Positions 11,882 through 24,890 of a stretch of 61,484 bases of DNA are shown one piece after another. Both the position numbers and the translations under genes were made by a program. This DNA comes from Neocallimastix lanati (nom. inval.) (Eukaryota > Neocallimastigomycota > Neocallimastigomycetes > Neocallimastigales > Neocallimastigaceae). The notes below the pieces were generated by a model. The model made no database searches, was not told the DNA's origin, and saw nothing but the letters and a program-made list of their open reading frames with translations. The stretch spans positions 1-61,484 of the forward strand of contig JACVTC010000280.1 of the NCBI GenBank assembly GCA_016946835.1, written 5' to 3'. The stretch's first letter is position 1, and every line of letters starts with the position of its first letter.

Positions 11882-14800
11882 ACAAAAGAAAACATAAAAT
11901 TTAATCACTTTCAACTATCGAAATCGTTCTCAAATTCTAGTAATGATAATAAAGATTTATATACGGAAAATGGAAAAACATATAAAATATATTATAAACG
12001 AGAGAATTCCATGGAATATCCATTTAACGCATATAGTTTAACTGATTTATTAGATGAATTAGAATTTAACAAAAGCAGTTCTTTAAAAATTAAAAATTAT
12101 AGAGTATAATAATTTAAATGATTTTTTTTTCGGAATATGATAGCCTAATTAATTCACAGGAAAAAAATGAGATGATGCCATATGTAATAATAATAAATTT
12201 TGAAAACGAAAATACCTATACTTTAATATTTCATATTTATTATGATCAATATTGAAGCATTTGACGATACAAATACAGACAACTTTAATTTTCAACTATA
12301 CTTAAATTACATTAGATATCAAAGTGTAATCCAATCAATAATTGATAAAATATTAATTTATTTACACAATAATAATGTTAATATTAATTATTTTAGTAGA
12401 ATTATGGATACAACCGAAAAACGTGAAAAAAATTACGCGAGTTCCACTGAAGCATGTTTATCTTTTTTTATTTTATTTTACTTTTTGTAAGTATACATAA
12501 AAGATAGATATTTAAAATTATTAATAATAAAATGAATGAATAAGTAAAATAAAGCAAATTTATTATTCTTTATATTAAATATATTAAAATAATACATTAA
12601 TATTTTTAAATTACATTTTACATTCTTAAAGTATCGATTAAAAATAAACAAAATATCAATACAATTTATATTGAATTTTTAAATTTAATTTAAAAAATGT
12701 ACCCAAGTAGCATAAATAACTATATTTAAATTAGTCATAAAAATAAATATTTGTACTTTTAATATTTTTAATTAAAGCATATGTATATATTTATTTAATT
12801 TAAAATATTAATAATATTTCAATTACTAATGAATTTTCATATATAATAATTTTAATAAATTTTTAAAAATACCACATTGACAAAAATTCTATAGACCTTG
12901 CTTTACAAATTTATTTATTTTTTTTATCACAAGAGAAAGAAACAGGCATTAGAGATTTATATTTAGTTTCGGGTTTAAAGAAATATTTATTCTGGATATC
13001 TTGGGTAAATTTAATAGTTTGTATAAAACAATTAAAAGTTATAAAAAAAACTTTAATAAATATTAGTAATTTTAGTTTGTATATATATATATATAAATAT
13101 TACTTAAAGAAATATCAATGTTATTATAGAATTATACTAATTACTTTTAATATAAATATATATATATATATATATTTTTATTTTTATAAAACTATTAATT
13201 CTTTTAATATTTTTAAGAGTATCGTCTATTTTTTTATAGTAAATATTTATACCATTTTAGCAATTATATTTGTTAAAATAAAAACTATCTTTCCTACAGT
13301 TCATTTAGTAGTCTTATATTTAATCTTCTTTTTTTATGGATTTTCAAATTGCTTTTTAGCGTTTTACTTCTCTATTATTATAAATATATCTTTTAAACGC
13401 ACTATCACTATTGTTTTATTCTTTTTGTTGCTTGCTATTTCATATTTAGGTTATAGTTATATCGAGAATTATAAATTAATAACCAATTTTTTTTTTTTTT
13501 TTTTTTGCTGGGTTATTTTTCCCGCCTTTAGCATATGTCAATATAATGAAAGATCTTTTCTCTAAAAATAAGAAATGTTATTCTATTAATTTATCAGACG
13601 TAATAAAAGAATAAACAATAAGAAATGGATTGTTGATACTAATCTTATCTTGCTTAATTTACTTCACATTGTCCATTTCCGCTGAAGGATATAGTAAAAA
13701 AATATAAAGAATAAAATATAAAATTTTTAATAGTTTAAAGAAAAGAAATACAGAGTACAATAGAACACTGGAAGAAGAAAAAAGAAATAGAAATTCAATT
13801 AAATCGTTCATTGAACTTGATCCAATAAATAAAAAAAATATTTTGAAGTTAGAAATGCAAATTTTTATTATAATAATTTACATGTTAATAAAAGTATTGA
13901 TTTTAATGGATATGAAGGAGAAATAATTGGAATAATTGGACATAACGGTGCTGAAAAATCAACACTAATCAAGATTATGACAGGAATTCTTCTACCCTCA
14001 TCAGGGGATGTAATTTACGAAAATTTATCACTTAAGGAAGAATATCTTTCTATCAATAAAAACTTTGGATATTGCCCACAATTTGATGTAGTTGACCGAC
14101 AATTAAATCTTATTGATCATATAAAATTTTATGCTGGAATTAAAGATATCAAAGTTGAACCAGAAGAAGTTTTGAAGGAAATCGATTTAGTAGAAAAAAA
14201 GTTTAATTCACCTTATGAATTAAGTGCAGGTCAAAGAAGAAAATTCAGTCTTTCTCTTGCATTGCTTGGCTCTACTAAATATGTATTTTTAGATGAACCT
14301 ACTACTGGATTGGATCCTTACTCGCGAAAAAAAATATGGGAATACCTATCTAAGAAAAAAAATAATAGAGTTATCGTTATCACAACACACTATATGGATG
14401 AAGCTGATATTCTTACCGGTCTTAAAATGATTATTTCTCATGGCATGATAAAATACTTTGAAAGTAGTTTATTTTTAAAAAATACATTTAATATGAATTA
14501 TATATTAGATATTAACAGTTCCTCACGGGATACAAAAGAAATAGATCAGGTTTTATCAAATTTAATGGATTTCAAAGAAATCCACCATAAAACTATTAAA
14601 AGAGAACAGATGGATCAATATATCATTTCATATTATATTCCACAGAAAATGTCAAATCAATTTTGTAAACTCTTCACTCAACTAGAACATCTATTCAGTA
14701 TTAATAACAATAATAAGTATAAATCTTATTATATATCATCACCAATCCTGGAGGATTTGCTCTCAAAAATAGAAACCGACAATATTAGCTATTCCGGTAG

Positions 14801-17800
14801 TTGTAGTTATGCTTCAAGCCAAGAGAAAGTTGAACCTAAATTTTTGGGTGATAATAATTATACTAATTTGGATAAATTGACATACGATAATTCTACTATA
14901 TTAAATAGTCCCTCTTATCATGACAATAATAATAGTTATAATAAAGTTGATATTTCTACAAACAAAAACATTAATATTCATGACATCTTTACCGATCGAA
15001 TCTCTAATTATAATTATAATATTTACCAATCAAATAACGATAATTCAAAGGATAATAGTGTTCATGAAAATACAAATAATTCTATTAATAATCGGAATAA
15101 TGGTCACCTTTGTCGCAATGTATTACTATTAAGTTTAATTCGAATTAAATTAATATGTGGAAACTTTTCTTTTATCATTTATACTGTTATTATATTAATC
15201 ATTACAATTTCTATTATATTATACTTTAATGGATATCCATATTTAATTTTTGATAAATGCGAACTAGGAAAATTGAAATTTGATTTAGATATTTATCCAA
15301 AATCGTGGTTTATTGAACAAGGTACCGATGAGATTGGAAATCATATTCTTAGAAATAGTAATTTTTCGAAATTTATTACCTCCAATGTCATTGATTACAA
15401 TAAATCTCTATCGCTTACCTCATTAAAAAATCAACAACCTAATAGCATTAGAGAAATATACACAGGTGGATTTAAAATTCTACAAAATGATAAAATTTTG
15501 GATATTACTATTTATCATAATGATACCTATTTATATTCCTTACCATTAGCTATTAACATGATTAATAATGCTATAGTATCGTATTATCATTCTAATTACT
15601 CTTTAGTTACAAATTATCAACCATTTACTACAAATGAGCAAAGCGATAACTCTAATACAGTAATCCCTTACAATAAGTATCTGACAAAAATCAATACAAA
15701 TTATATAAAGTATCAAAGTTTAATAGATCAATACTTAATATTAATTTTTAGTTCCATTTTTTCTATAATAAGTGTCATCTATACTCCATTAATTGTTAAA
15801 GATAAAGAGGATAATAATTTTCATTTATTAAGCCTTGCCGGAATAAGTCAAAAGTGTTATTGGTTAGGAATATTACTAAGTGATATTGTTCTTTCTCTAA
15901 ATATAGATGTTCAATGTATTATTATTTGATTTTTTTCTGAAATGTCCATCATTCACTCTAAAATATTAGTGTATAGTATTTTAGTTTTATGCCTCTGCAT
16001 CTTTGTCAATTACTTTTATCAGTATTCCTTTTCGTTACTTTTTACAAGCTATTATACCGCTTCCAATTATTTCACCATTATCAATACGATAATGACTCTA
16101 TTCATCAACACTATCATATTTTTATTATATTATTTTAAAAATATTGAAATCGCTTCAGCACCATGGAATATATTTAATATTAAATTTTACATATTATCAA
16201 TGGGGTATCCTCTATCTAATTTCTTATTAATATTTTTAAAGCTTTCTTCTACGATAACTTTAATAAATACTAAAATTTTTAAGTCTCCAGATTCATTTTT
16301 ATCATTTCAAAAATCATCAGATTTTACTTTTCTTTCAAATCGTTTCGGATTGCAGGATATTAGTTTATCTAAAGAAATTACTAAATCTTTTTATAATTTT
16401 AATTTTCCTTCTTTAAAGGAAATAATAAATTTCAATTCTAGTTTAGTTTATCAAAGTATAGTATTGGTACTTTCATTAATGTTATATATTATTTTAATGT
16501 TTTTAATAATTAATAGAAAGAACAAATTATTAAAAGCAAATAAGAATTGGAATGAAAATGAAAGAAAATATAAAAAGGAAATAATTAAGGAAGAACCTAT
16601 AGAAGTTTACCAAGAATGGAAAAGAGTTAAAGATTGGGTTTCATCCTACAAAATTAACGAATTTTATAATACATCTTTAAAGGTTTACCAAATTAATAAA
16701 GATTATAAAAAAAATTTATTAACAACATTAATAACAATACCAAAGAAAAGGTTTATTTCGATGATTTTAATTATAATATTGAATTTAAAAAAATTAAAAA
16801 TAAAGATAATAGTGAAATCGAAATCGATAAAGATAAGAATAATAAAGTAGATCAATATCAACAACTTACTACTGATAATAATAAAAGCATAAAAAATATT
16901 AATATGAATAGTAATAGTGATGATATGGATGACAGCGATGATCATGTTATCTATGATGAAGATAACGACGATGCTAATAACTGTACTCGTTTGAATAGTT
17001 GCCAAACTAAAAATATAAATTACACTACTGAATTAAATAACGATAAAGATCAATTAGAATGTAAGAGTATAAACGAAAATGATCTTGTTAACTTTTCATT
17101 TAAAAATAAAATTAATAATGACCCTTATATTAATTCAAAGATCTACTGAGCGGTGAACGACGTGACTTTCCAAATTAACGAAAATGAATGCCTAAGTCTA
17201 CTCGGTCCTAATGGATCAGGAAAAACAACAACAATATCAATGATAATGGGAAAAGAAAATATAACTCGGGGTGAAATTTATTTCGAAGATAGACGACTTC
17301 ATGATTTTTGTGAAATTGGAAATACATATTCAGGTCTATGTCCGCAATATAGTACATTATGGCCTTCATTAAATGTCAAAGAAATTTTAGAGTTTTACCT
17401 AATGATTGCTGGTTATTCGAAAAAAAACAAGTAAATTAAAAGCTCGCTATCTTATGGAATTAAGCAAAATAGAATCCTACTCGAATTATCGTATTAATGA
17501 ATTAAGCGGGGGAACAAAACGTAAACTTTCTTTATTAATTTCTCTTTGTAATAACCCGCGTCATTTATTCTTGGATATGAACCTACTTCCGGAGTTGATC
17601 CATTTACTCGTCGTTTCATTTGGAATTTAATAAAAAATTATAAAAATGAAAATCGTGTTATCATGCTTTTAACTACCCATTCAACAGAAGAAGCTGAATA
17701 TCTTTCAGATAAAATTGCTATATTGGATAAAGGAACTTTGAAATACATTGGATCCCCTCAATACTTGAAAATGGTCTACGGAAAGGATTATATATTAGAA

Positions 17801-18054
17801 ATATTCAATTTAAATAGAAATAATTTTAATTTTGAAAAGGAAATTGTCATCAGCAAAAATCTCTTTTTAACAATAATCAATATCAAAAAGAACAATATAT
17901 AAATTTAAAAAGATACACTTTTATGGTTGATAAAAAACAAATTGCTTTAATATATAATGAAATGGAATTATTAAAACAGTCAGGTATTATAACTAAATGT
18001 AATTTTGGTCAATGCCCATTGGAACAAATATTTATTAATAAAATTAAACATTAA
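11882..18054 (+). pseudogene. ABCA-type full ABC transporter, broken
   Basis: Remains of a two-half ABC transporter of subfamily A. In order: extracellular-domain fragments (to about 12490, including the 'YQSVIQSIID' helix), a likely intron (GTAAGTAT at 12487 to about 12930), transmembrane segments with the EKETGIRDLYLVSGL coupling motif (12940-13560), NBD1 (13833-14480) with Q-loop YCPQ, signature LSAGQ, Walker B VFLDEPTTGLD and H-loop TTH, the second membrane half (15140-16530), an Asn/Asp-rich linker, NBD2 (17150-17800) with GPNGSGKTTT, LSGGT and TTH, and a C-terminal LEQIF motif ending at 18054. Lesions: frameshifts near 13835, after the T run at 13490, near 16730, 17425 (A8) and 17577 (2 extra bases between the Walker B D and E); in-frame TGA at 15927 and 17147; Walker A of NBD1 reads GHNGAEKST (G to E). 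The N-terminal membrane part is missing. The fold is certain; the substrate is unknown. Confidence 0.85.
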
Positions 18055-19976
18055 TTATTATCATTAAGTATCAAAATTTAGATTCAATTAATTGATAATC
18101 TATTATTTAATTGAATTTAAAATAATCCTTAAAATATTTTAGAAATATATAAAATATTAAATTTTTTTTATAAACTATCCAAATAAAATTTAAAATATTT
18201 CTAAAAATATTATTAACAAATAAAATAATTTGTAAAAAAATTAAAATATTAAAAAAAAATTAAAAATTTAAAAATTAGTATTTAAAAATTTAAAAATTAG
18301 TATTTAAAAATCTAAAAATTAGTATTTAAAAATTTAAAAATTAGTATTTAAAAATTTAAAAATTAGTATTTAAAAATTTAAAAATTAGTATTTAAAAATC
18401 TAAAAATTAGTATTTAAAAATTTAAAAATTAGTATTTAAAAATTTAAAAATTAGTATTTAAAAATTTAAAAATTTGTATAACAAATATTGATAAGATTTT
18501 TAAAATAGTTTTAATATATATATATATATATAATTATTAAAAAATAATATAAAATAAATTTATATATCAATAAATAGTTACAATAAATATAATAAATTAT
18601 TCTAAAATCTAAAAATTAGTATTTAAAAATTTAAAAATTAGTATTTAAAAATTTAAAAATTACTATTTAAAAATTTAAAAATTTGTATAATAAATATTGA
18701 TAAGATTTTTAAAATAGTTTTAAAATATATATATATATATAATTATTAAAAAATAATATAAAATAGATTTTTATATCAATAAATAGTTACAATAAATATA
18801 TATAATAAATTATTCTAAAAAATAAGTTGAAAATTTACAATACATATTATTATTAATATAAATTCTAATTTATGAAAAAAGTACTTCACGTAACATCTTA
18901 AATTGAAAATTTATTATTAAAAAAAAAAAAAATAATAATAATAAAACATATGTTGTATTAAAATTTAATAGATTTATATAATAAAATTTATTTAAATATT
19001 ATAAATAAAGTTTTGAAATTATTTTTTTAAAAAAATATACTATCTTTTATTTAATTTTATCAAAATTATCAAATAACTTAATTTAAAAAAGTAAACAATC
19101 TAAAAGATCAAATTCATTATTACTTTATTAATTAATTTTAATTAAATTTAAAGTTACACAAAAACTTAATTAAATTATAGATATACATTTCATTAAATTT
19201 AATATATATAATAAAAAACAAATTAATAAATAAAAAAAAAAATTAATAAATAAAAAATAAATTAATAAATAAAAAACAAATTAATAAATAAAAAACAAAT
19301 TAATAAATAAAAAAAAAATTAATAAATAAAAAATAAATTAATAAATAAAAAATTAATTAATAAATAAAAAATAAAACATAGTATTTATATCGGTTAAAAA
19401 AAAATATTTATATATATATATTTAATACTTGATAATTTTTTATTAATAATATACACGTCTTCAAAACAATAAAAAGAAAATAAAAAATGAAAAAATTATT
19501 TATATAAATTAACATTTTAATATTTATTTTTAATCTTTATTTAACACATATTTTAAACTTATTTTTTTATTTCATTTTATTTACTTATTTCTTTTTTATT
19601 ATTTATTTAATATTTTTTTTTATTTCATTTTATTTACTTATTTCTTTTTTATTATTTATTTAATATTTTTTTTTATTTCATTTTATTTACTTATTTCTTT
19701 TTTATTATTTATTTAATATTTTTTTTTTTTTTTAAAAAGTATTTATATTATTTCAATTTTTATCATCTAATTTTATTCATTTATTTTTATTTTATTTTCT
19801 TACATTTTATATTTTTATAATTTTATTTTTGTTTTATTTCTTCTTTATTATTTTATTTTTAAATTATTATTTTATTTCAACATTATTATTTTTTATTTTA
19901 CTATTTTTTTATATAATTATTTTTTATTTTTTCAGTATTATCTTAATAAATTTTTATTTTTTTTTATTTATATAAT
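18055..19976. repeat. AT-rich minisatellite region
   Basis: Three repeat blocks fill much of this gap. At 18258-18475 a 22-bp unit (aaaaattagtatttaaaaat plus two bases) repeats about ten times, then a tail with a TA run. The same arrangement with three units recurs at 18605-18820. At 19205-19380 an 18-19-bp 'ttaataaataaaaaac'-type unit repeats. At 19557-19725 a 53-bp T-rich unit repeats three times. No gene seen. Confidence 0.8.
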
Positions 19977-21064
19977 TTAACTTATGAGTCCAAAATTTTT
20001 ATTAACGAAATGTTTTCTCGTATCAGAAGTACATTTATAATTATTCTTCCATTTCTGGTCAGAGTTGTAACCAGATTTAGCGAAATTTGCTTTTTTGACC
20101 ACCTGATACTTCCTCTTTTTACCAATTCGTTTAAATCATCCTCTTCATTTATTTCTTCGGATTCTTTTATGCTTTCCTTTCTTTTCTTTAGTTATTCAAT
20201 AACATAGTGTTGATTATAACATACACTAAAAATTATATATAAAATTTAATAAATTTTCAATAGCAATATATCAATTAAATATAATTAATTATCATAATTT
20301 TAATATTAATATAAATAAATTTCCTATATATTATAAAATTATTTTTTACTCACCTGATGCAGTTATTATAAAAAAAAATCACCACTAATACCAGGTCTGT
20401 CTGCTTTATTTAATAATTTGTTCATTAATTCAGTACTAAAAGTATCTTTTGAATTATTTTCTATTACAGAAATCACTTTTTTAAGGTTGTCACACTTATT
20501 TTTACAATTTGTAAGAGAATCAATATCAGCGATAGCATTATAAGTATTTTTAATTGAATTCTTTATAGTTTGTATATTTACTTCTAAATTTTTTTTCTCT
20601 TCTATATTTAAAATTTTATTAATAATTTTCTCGTCGATTATTTTTTGTTCTTGTGTAGTTTCTTCTCTTGCTCCAAAGTTTTCATCACCTAGAGGTTTTT
20701 GAATTTATTAAATAAAAAAAAATATTCAGAAAATAAATTTAAATAATATAAATTTTATATAAATATTTAAAAATATATAATAAAAATTTTTATTTTTACA
20801 AAAAATAAATAATACACATTACCACTTTTGAAGACAAATTTAAGAACATCAGCTTCACCTTCGACACATACCTTTTCACCTACTTGGAAGTTATCTATGG
20901 TTTTTGTTATCGTTTAAACTTTGGAATTTTTCGAAAGAAATTTTATTTTGTAATAAGTAGTCTTCAAGTTTTTCATTATTATTTATTTTGTAATAGTTTG
21001 AGCATGAGTTGCATGAGGAAACTCCAATTAGTGTAGTAATTAATAAAACTTTTTTAATATTCAT
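19977..21064 (-). pseudogene. Spliced secretory-pathway gene, frameshifted
   Basis: Minus-strand three-exon gene. Exon 1 (21064-20823) starts MNIKKVLLITTLIGVSSCNS, a signal peptide, and ends at a GTAATG donor. Intron 1 runs to CCTCTAG at 20689. Exon 2 (20688-20354) joins in frame and encodes a Lys/Glu/Asn-rich, probably helical segment with a KCKNKCDN-like Cys pair, ending at a GTGAGT donor. Intron 2 ends at TTTTTAG about 20226. Exon 3 (to 19977) shows an acidic stretch then a basic, aromatic stretch in different frames. Breaks: one frameshift in exon 1 (about 20915), one base short in a T9 run near the end of exon 2, and at least one in exon 3. The family is not recognised. Introns of about 130 bp with GT..AG ends support a once-real gene. 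Homopolymer consensus error is possible for the T9 break. Confidence 0.6.
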
Positions 21065-21084
21065 TTTAATTATACTATTTTCTT

Positions 21085-21116
<32 letters not shown>

Positions 21117-21604
21117 TTAGTAGTATTATTTCTTTTTTTTTTTTTTTTTTTATTTTTAATTTTTTATTATAAAGAAAAAGCTATTTATATATATTTATTT
21201 TGATTTAAATGAGTCACTAATTAATTATATATTTCTTTTTATTTTATTAATTGTCTAAAAATACTTTATTATTTTTAATAATATATAATATTCTTAAATA
21301 ATGATATTAAATTTAAAATAATTCTTAATATTAGTAATAATTTAATTTTTATTATAAAAATTATATAAATATAGATTATTGTATATTTAAAATACTTTAA
21401 ACACAAAATATTATATTGATCCCTTTTTATTAATAATAAAAATAATGATATTGTCATAAAATATATATATAAAAACGTAGGAACTTAAAATAAAACTTAT
21501 AAATATATAATATGGATGAATTATATTATCAATTTTTTTGGCTTTTTTCAAAAAAATCATAAAAAATATTTCAAAAAGGTTTTAATTTATATAGTGTTTA
21601 TGAT
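21065..21604. other. Divergent intergenic region
   Basis: Lies between the two divergently oriented secretory genes, so it holds both promoters. Seen: a TTTA run at 21084-21118, a T tract at 21130-21152 and a short inverted repeat 'ttttttggcttttttcaaaaaaatc' region near 21535-21560. No distinct core promoter can be named in such AT-rich DNA. Confidence 0.4.
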
Positions 21605-22342
21605 ATGGAAATTTTAATATTAATATTTTATTATGGTATAAAAATTTTAATATTAATATTTTATTATGATATAAAAATTATAATATTAATATTTTATTTA
21701 TTGCCTTTTTTTTTTATAAATTTAATATGTATTAAAGCAGAAAACGAGTTTATTGAAAAAGAAAAAGTATTATCTTTAAAACTTCAAAGCTGTAAAGAAG
21801 ATAAAGACTGTATTAATTTTAGTAACAAATGTTATGAAGGTCTATGCTACTATACTTTCTTTTGCTATGGAAAGAATTGTACTGTCTCCAATGAAAATTT
21901 AAAATTCGAAAATATTAAAGACAATTCAAATAAAGTGGAAAAGAAAAACAATGAAATTATAGGAGAAGCTTGTACTCTTGAATCTTCTAAAAATGGAAAA
22001 CGCTTTACTAGATTGTGTAATACCGATTCTGATTGCTTTAGTAATAGCTGTGTAAACAATGTTTGTATTATCAAGGATAATTTATCTTTAACCCAATGTT
22101 CAAATGAACTTACTAATAATAAAATTGCATGCTGTAAGGCCGCTTCCGAAAAATGCGAGAATAACGACGAATGCTACTATAAATATTGTAAGGAAGATAA
22201 AACTTGTAATGATTTATACCGACCAGATACTAGTAAAGAAACTGTATCAATTTTAGGTAAATACATAATTATTGCATTAGTTATTATTGTAATAATCATT
22301 ATCCTTATTGTTTTCTTAGTTAAACGTTCTAGAAAGCATTAA
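21605..22342 (+). CDS. Cys-rich single-pass membrane protein
   Basis: 245 residues, one exon. Residues 1-44 are hydrophobic and built from three imperfect 11-residue repeats (LILIFYYGIKI type, 33-bp DNA repeats) followed by a second hydrophobic stretch, serving as signal peptide or anchor. Residues about 45-210 are the ectodomain with 18 Cys in spaced pairs (patterns DC..SNKC.EGLC, GEAC, DSDCFSNSCVNNVC, CC, CENNDECYYKYC), the style of small disulfide modules. Residues about 219-239 form a transmembrane helix, with a short basic tail KRSRKH. Topology is type I. No later in-frame Met exists, so this start is the only choice. Function unknown; similar Cys-rich surface proteins are common in anaerobic fungi (established only in general). 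Divergent from the spliced secretory pseudogene. Confidence 0.75.
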   Translation: MEILILIFYYGIKILILIFYYDIKIIILIFYLLPFFFINLICIKAENEFIEKEKVLSLKLQSCKEDKDCINFSNKCYEGLCYYTFFCYGKNCTVSNENLKFENIKDNSNKVEKKNNEIIGEACTLESSKNGKRFTRLCNTDSDCFSNSCVNNVCIIKDNLSLTQCSNELTNNKIACCKAASEKCENNDECYYKYCKEDKTCNDLYRPDTSKETVSILGKYIIIALVIIVIIIILIVFLVKRSRKH

Positions 22343-23637
22343 TCCACCTATTTGAAAATTAATTAAATAAAAACAAATAAATAATTAAAATATAATAAAA
22401 TAATAATAATAAATAAAAATAATAATAATAAATAAAAATATCTTTAATAAATTTTAAAAACTATTACAAAAATAGAATAAATGTTAAAAAATAATAAAAT
22501 AATCAACAAATAAATGATAAAAAATGTAAATTAATAAAAATATTTTTGGAGTGTTAATAATATAAATAAATTAACAAATAAAGAATTACAATAGATTTGT
22601 AATAAGTAAATTTAAACTGAAATTAATAAAAAAGTACAGATTGAATAAAATAAAATAAAATAAAATAAAATAAAATAAAATAAAATAAAATAAAATAAAT
22701 AGTAGAATATTAAATATAAAGTACAGATTGAATAAAATAAAATAAAATAAAATAAAATAAAATAAAATAAAATAAAATAAAATAAAATAAAATAAAATAA
22801 AATAAAATAAAATAAAATAAAATAAAATAAAATAAAATAAAATAAAATAAAGTAAAATAAAAAGTAGAATATTAAATATAAAGTACAGATTGAAAAAAAT
22901 AAAATAAAATAAAATAAAATAAATATTTGAATTATAATAAAAATACAAGTATTAGTAAAAATAAAATAAAATATTTGAATTATAATAAGTTGCAAGTATC
23001 AATCGAAATAAAATAAAATAAAATATATAAATAAGCAGTGAAATAATAATATATAACATGATAAAATAAAATAAATAAGATATTGATTTGAAATTAATAC
23101 AAAAACTGAATTTAGTAACAAATAAATAATATAATAAAATAAATGGTATAGCATATATACACGTTTAAATTAATTTAAAATACTATAAAAATTATAATAA
23201 AATTCATGTTAATTATTATATTTCCATATAATAAACAAATTTTATAGTTAAAAAATAGTTTAAAAAATAGGAAAGAATTATTAATTGAATAATTTTTTAA
23301 GAACATAATCTACATATTTTTATAATTTTGTAAAAGAATATATAAAATTATTGAATAATAAAAATAAAGTGTAATAATTGACCATAAAAAAAATTTAACA
23401 TTTATTATAAAATTTAATAATAATATTATTATTATTAAAAAAAAAATTATTAAATATTATTATTAAATAAATAAATGAATAAATTTATAAATAAATAAAA
23501 ATTTTCAGAATATGGCAAATTAAATATATTTGTAAATCATCAATTCTTTTGAAATATTTTTAATAATTATTTTTACTAAGAAATTATATGTGTCATTTTA
23601 TTTTAATGTTTTATATATTTTATTCATATTTAAAAAT
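22343..23637. repeat. AAAAT pentanucleotide array and AT-rich spacer
   Basis: From 22628 to 22930 runs of (aaaat)n, about 25 copies in the longest run, are divided by a repeated spacer containing 'gaatattaaatataaagt' and 'acagattg', giving a three-fold higher-order repeat. Two long minus-strand frames of alternating F/Y/I/L over this array are artefacts. The rest to 23637 is featureless AT-rich DNA. Confidence 0.85.
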
Positions 23638-23782
23638 GAGTGTGTGGCATTTTGCAAAATTTTATTTCGGAAAAGTTTCATTTCGCAAAATTTTAATAAA
23701 CAGATAAATAAATAATAAAATAAATAAAAAATAAAAAAATAAAAAATAAAAAATATAAAATATAAAATAAAAAATAAATAAA

Positions 23783-23813
<31 letters not shown>

Positions 23814-24089
23814 ATATAAAATATAAAATATAAAATATAAAATATAAAATATAAAATAAAAAATATAAAATATAAAATAAAAAATATAAAATATAAAATA
23901 AAAAAAATAGATACCACCTAAAATCATCCTAACTTTGTGCTACTTTTAACACACTTTTTTTAAGATGTCCTCATATTTTTTTTTTTTTTTATACTTGATT
24001 ATTTATAAATATTTCTTTTATTAAAATAATTTATTTATTTTCCAAAATGAAACTTTCAGAAATGAAATTTTTCGAAATGCACCTCCCCC
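23638..24089 (+). mobile_element. Short non-autonomous MULE-like element, copy 1
   Basis: Left end GAGTGTGTGGCATTTTG and right end GAAATGCACCTCCCCC match the ends of the transposase-bearing element at 24281-27504. Inside are CATTTCG-type subterminal repeats at both ends, simple AT repeats, and a unique block with 'taccacctaaaatcatcc' and 'gtgctacttttaac'. Flanks TTTAAAAAT / ATAAAAAT are an imperfect 8-9-bp duplication. The minus-strand frames at 23598-23927 are simple-repeat shadows. Confidence 0.7.
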
Positions 24090-24890
24090 ATAAAAATAAT
24101 AAAAAAAAAATTTATAAATTATTTCAATTTTAACATTAACATAAAATTTATGTTATAAATTTTATATTTACATTAATTTTTATGCTCTTGCATAATTTTA
24201 TGTTTTTACATAATTTTAATTTTATCATGTTATTTTTGATCACGTTTACTTTATGTCACGAAATTGCAAATGATTTATTAGAGTGTGTGGCATTTCGCAA
24301 AATTTCATTTCGAAAAAGTTTCATTTCGCAAAATTTTTTGTGTCATTTCGAAAAATTTCATTTCGCAAAATTTCATTTCGGAAAAGTGTCATTTCGCAAA
24401 ATTTTAATAAATAGATAAATAAATAATAAAATAAATAAATAAAAAATTTATTTTAATATATAAAAAAAAATTTATAAATTATAAATAATTAAATAAATAT
24501 TTTTTTTATTTTATTATATTTTTATTTATTAGATAAAAAAAAAAAAAAAAAAATAGTTAATAATTATAGAATTATTTTTCTTTTCATAGATTATTGAATC
24601 AATAAATAATAATAGCAATTATAATAATAATAAAATTTAATAATTATATAAATTATAAATTTTTATTATTATTATAAATTTAATTATTTAATTTATTAAT
24701 TGAAAAATAAAACTTTTAAATATTTAGATATTAAATATTAAAAAAATAAAATAATTTTGAAAAGAATTTTTATGTAACAATATATTAAAAAAAATTACTA
24801 TAAATAAAAAATAAGCTCAATTTTATTTATATAATTAAATATATTGAATAAGATTGAATAATTGAAAATTAATTAAAAATATTTAACAAA

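Noticed and set aside
15927-17149. TGA reassigned to a sense codon, because two TGA stops interrupt the ABC transporter in frame
   Set aside because: The gene has several frameshifts and a mutated Walker A as well, and the ATPase frame elsewhere shows no internal TGA; plain decay explains it.
21275-21457. 60-residue minus-strand frame between the secretory genes
   Set aside because: Hydrophobic AT-codon frame in the promoter region with no supporting feature.
22586-22995. Two overlapping minus-strand frames of about 120 residues (F/Y/I/L only)
   Set aside because: They are translations of the AAAAT pentanucleotide array; any frame in such a repeat stays open.
23598-23927. Minus-strand frames of 74-109 residues, and the + frame at 30930-31151
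   Set aside because: Both lie over simple AT repeats of the short MULE-like elements; no complexity or domain.
24182-24418. Plus-strand frame with CHFEKFHFAKFHF repeats
   Set aside because: It is the translated CATTTCG subterminal repeat array at the left end of the MULE element.
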